Shown here one piece after another: positions 63,503 to 64,000 of a stretch of 64,000 nucleotides of DNA. A program made the position numbers and the translations under genes. The stretch comes from Cronobacter muytjensii ATCC 51329 (GTDB taxonomy: Bacteria > Pseudomonadota > Gammaproteobacteria > Enterobacterales > Enterobacteriaceae). The notes beneath the pieces are model-generated. The model saw only the letters and a program-made list of their open reading frames with translations, had not been told where the DNA came from and did not search any database. Each line of letters begins with the position of its first letter. Position 1 is the first letter of the stretch. Location of the stretch: contig NZ_CP012268.1 in assembly GCF_001277195.1 (NCBI RefSeq), positions 62,001 through 126,000 of the forward strand, written 5' to 3'.

Positions 63503-64000
63503 ATGGAACTGAACGGCGTGGACGCCGCCATGCGCGAGCGCGTGCGGCAGGTATTAACTGAAGTGGAACAAAAGCATGGCGTGAAAGTGCTTTACGCCTG
63601 TGAGTCGGGCAGTCGCGGCTGGGGCTTTGCCTCGCCGGACAGTGATTACGATGTGCGCTTTCTCTATGTGCATCCGCCGGCGTGGTATTTACGCGTGGAG
63701 CCGCCACGCGATGTCATCGAACTGCCAATAGATGACACGCTCGATGTCTGCGGCTGGGAGTGGCGTAAGGCGCTCGGGCTGCTTAAACGGGCGAACCCCA
63801 CGCTTATCGAGTGGCTTGATTCGCCGATCGTCTATCAGCAGGATGAGACGGCTATCGGCGCGCTGCGCGAGCAGGTGCCGCTGTGGTTCTCCGCCGAGCG
63901 GGCGCGCTGGCACTATTACTCTATGGCGCGCAAAAACTTTCTCAGTTATTTGCAGGGCGAGCAGGTGCGGCTGAAGAAATATTTCTACGTGTTGCGCCCG
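63503..64000 (+). CDS. RlaP-type nucleotidyltransferase (partial, runs off window)
   Basis: The first 166 codons encode a DNA polymerase beta-superfamily nucleotidyltransferase. The catalytic motif is CESGSRGWGFASPDSDYDVRF, written here as ESGSRGWGFAS and SDYDVRF, with two metal-binding aspartates. Then come LDVCGWEWRKALGLLKRANP and a helical region (ARKNFLSYLQGEQ) as in the RlaP/YcgL-like predicted nucleotidyltransferases linked to RNA-repair clusters. The start ATG at 63503 follows AAGGAAACAAC, 16 bp after rtcB, in the same transcript. The 3' end lies beyond the window. The substrate is unknown; adding nucleotides to RNA ends is plausible. Confidence 0.82.
   Translation, partial: MELNGVDAAMRERVRQVLTEVEQKHGVKVLYACESGSRGWGFASPDSDYDVRFLYVHPPAWYLRVEPPRDVIELPIDDTLDVCGWEWRKALGLLKRANPTLIEWLDSPIVYQQDETAIGALREQVPLWFSAERARWHYYSMARKNFLSYLQGEQVRLKKYFYVLRP

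Overview
This is a chromosomal segment of a Gammaproteobacterium of the family Enterobacteriaceae. Gene order and protein sequence follow Escherichia coli and Salmonella almost gene for gene over the first 38 kb. The 16S rRNA and the GC-rich codon use suggest the Enterobacter/Cronobacter neighbourhood, but I cannot fix the genus from sequence reading alone. Almost all of the window is core genome. The non-core parts are 43.9-44.4 kb, 55.3-55.8 kb and 57.5-64.0 kb.

Region 1 (1-8.0 kb) holds the 3' part-missing ABC-F gene yheS, the glutathione-gated K+ efflux pair kefG-kefB, yheV, the prolyl isomerases slyD and fkpA flanking slyX, and yheO-tusDCB, which supplies sulfur for tRNA 2-thiouridine. 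Region 2 (8.0-28.0 kb) is the translation block. It contains the str operon (rpsL-rpsG-fusA-tuf), the iron-storage pair bfd-bfr, a short prepilin peptidase gene, then the complete S10 (rpsJ to rpsQ), spc (rplN to rpmJ) and alpha (rpsM to rplQ) operons, including secY and rpoA. Region 3 (28.0-38.4 kb) holds yhdN, zntR, arfA convergent with mscL, trkA, the fmt-def-rsmB translation-initiation and rRNA-methylation group, dprA-smg-yrdD-tsaC-aroE-yrdB, and yrdA.

Region 4 (38.4-43.9 kb) is a complete rRNA operon with two promoters, boxA, 16S, tRNA-Glu(UUC), 23S, 5S and a terminator. Its left flank is the E. coli rrnD flank (aroE-yrdB-yrdA). Its right flank becomes the E. coli rrnE flank (metA-aceBAK), with a decayed amino-acid ABC-ATPase fragment between them. 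This marks a large-scale rearrangement relative to E. coli. Region 5 (44.4-57.5 kb) holds metA, the glyoxylate-shunt operon aceBAK with its repressor iclR, cobalamin-dependent methionine synthase metH, two tandem ERIC-like units, and the phosphate transporter-like yjbB.

Region 6 (57.5-64.0 kb) is accessory: a DUF3811 gene (yjbD), a pantothenate-pathway transporter gene (panS), then an RNA-repair island. The island contains the sigma-54 activator gene rtcR, which diverges from a transcript carrying a well-formed sigma-54 promoter, a candidate tRNA-mimicking Y-type non-coding RNA, a slipin gene, the RNA ligase gene rtcB and an RlaP-type nucleotidyltransferase gene that runs off the window. The non-coding RNA has a perfect T-arm and a perfect D-arm in reversed order inside a GC-rich closing helix. 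It is the most interesting signal here: with RtcR, RtcB and RlaP it suggests a stress-induced RNA-repair system in which a tRNA-like RNA is made on the same transcript as the repair enzymes.
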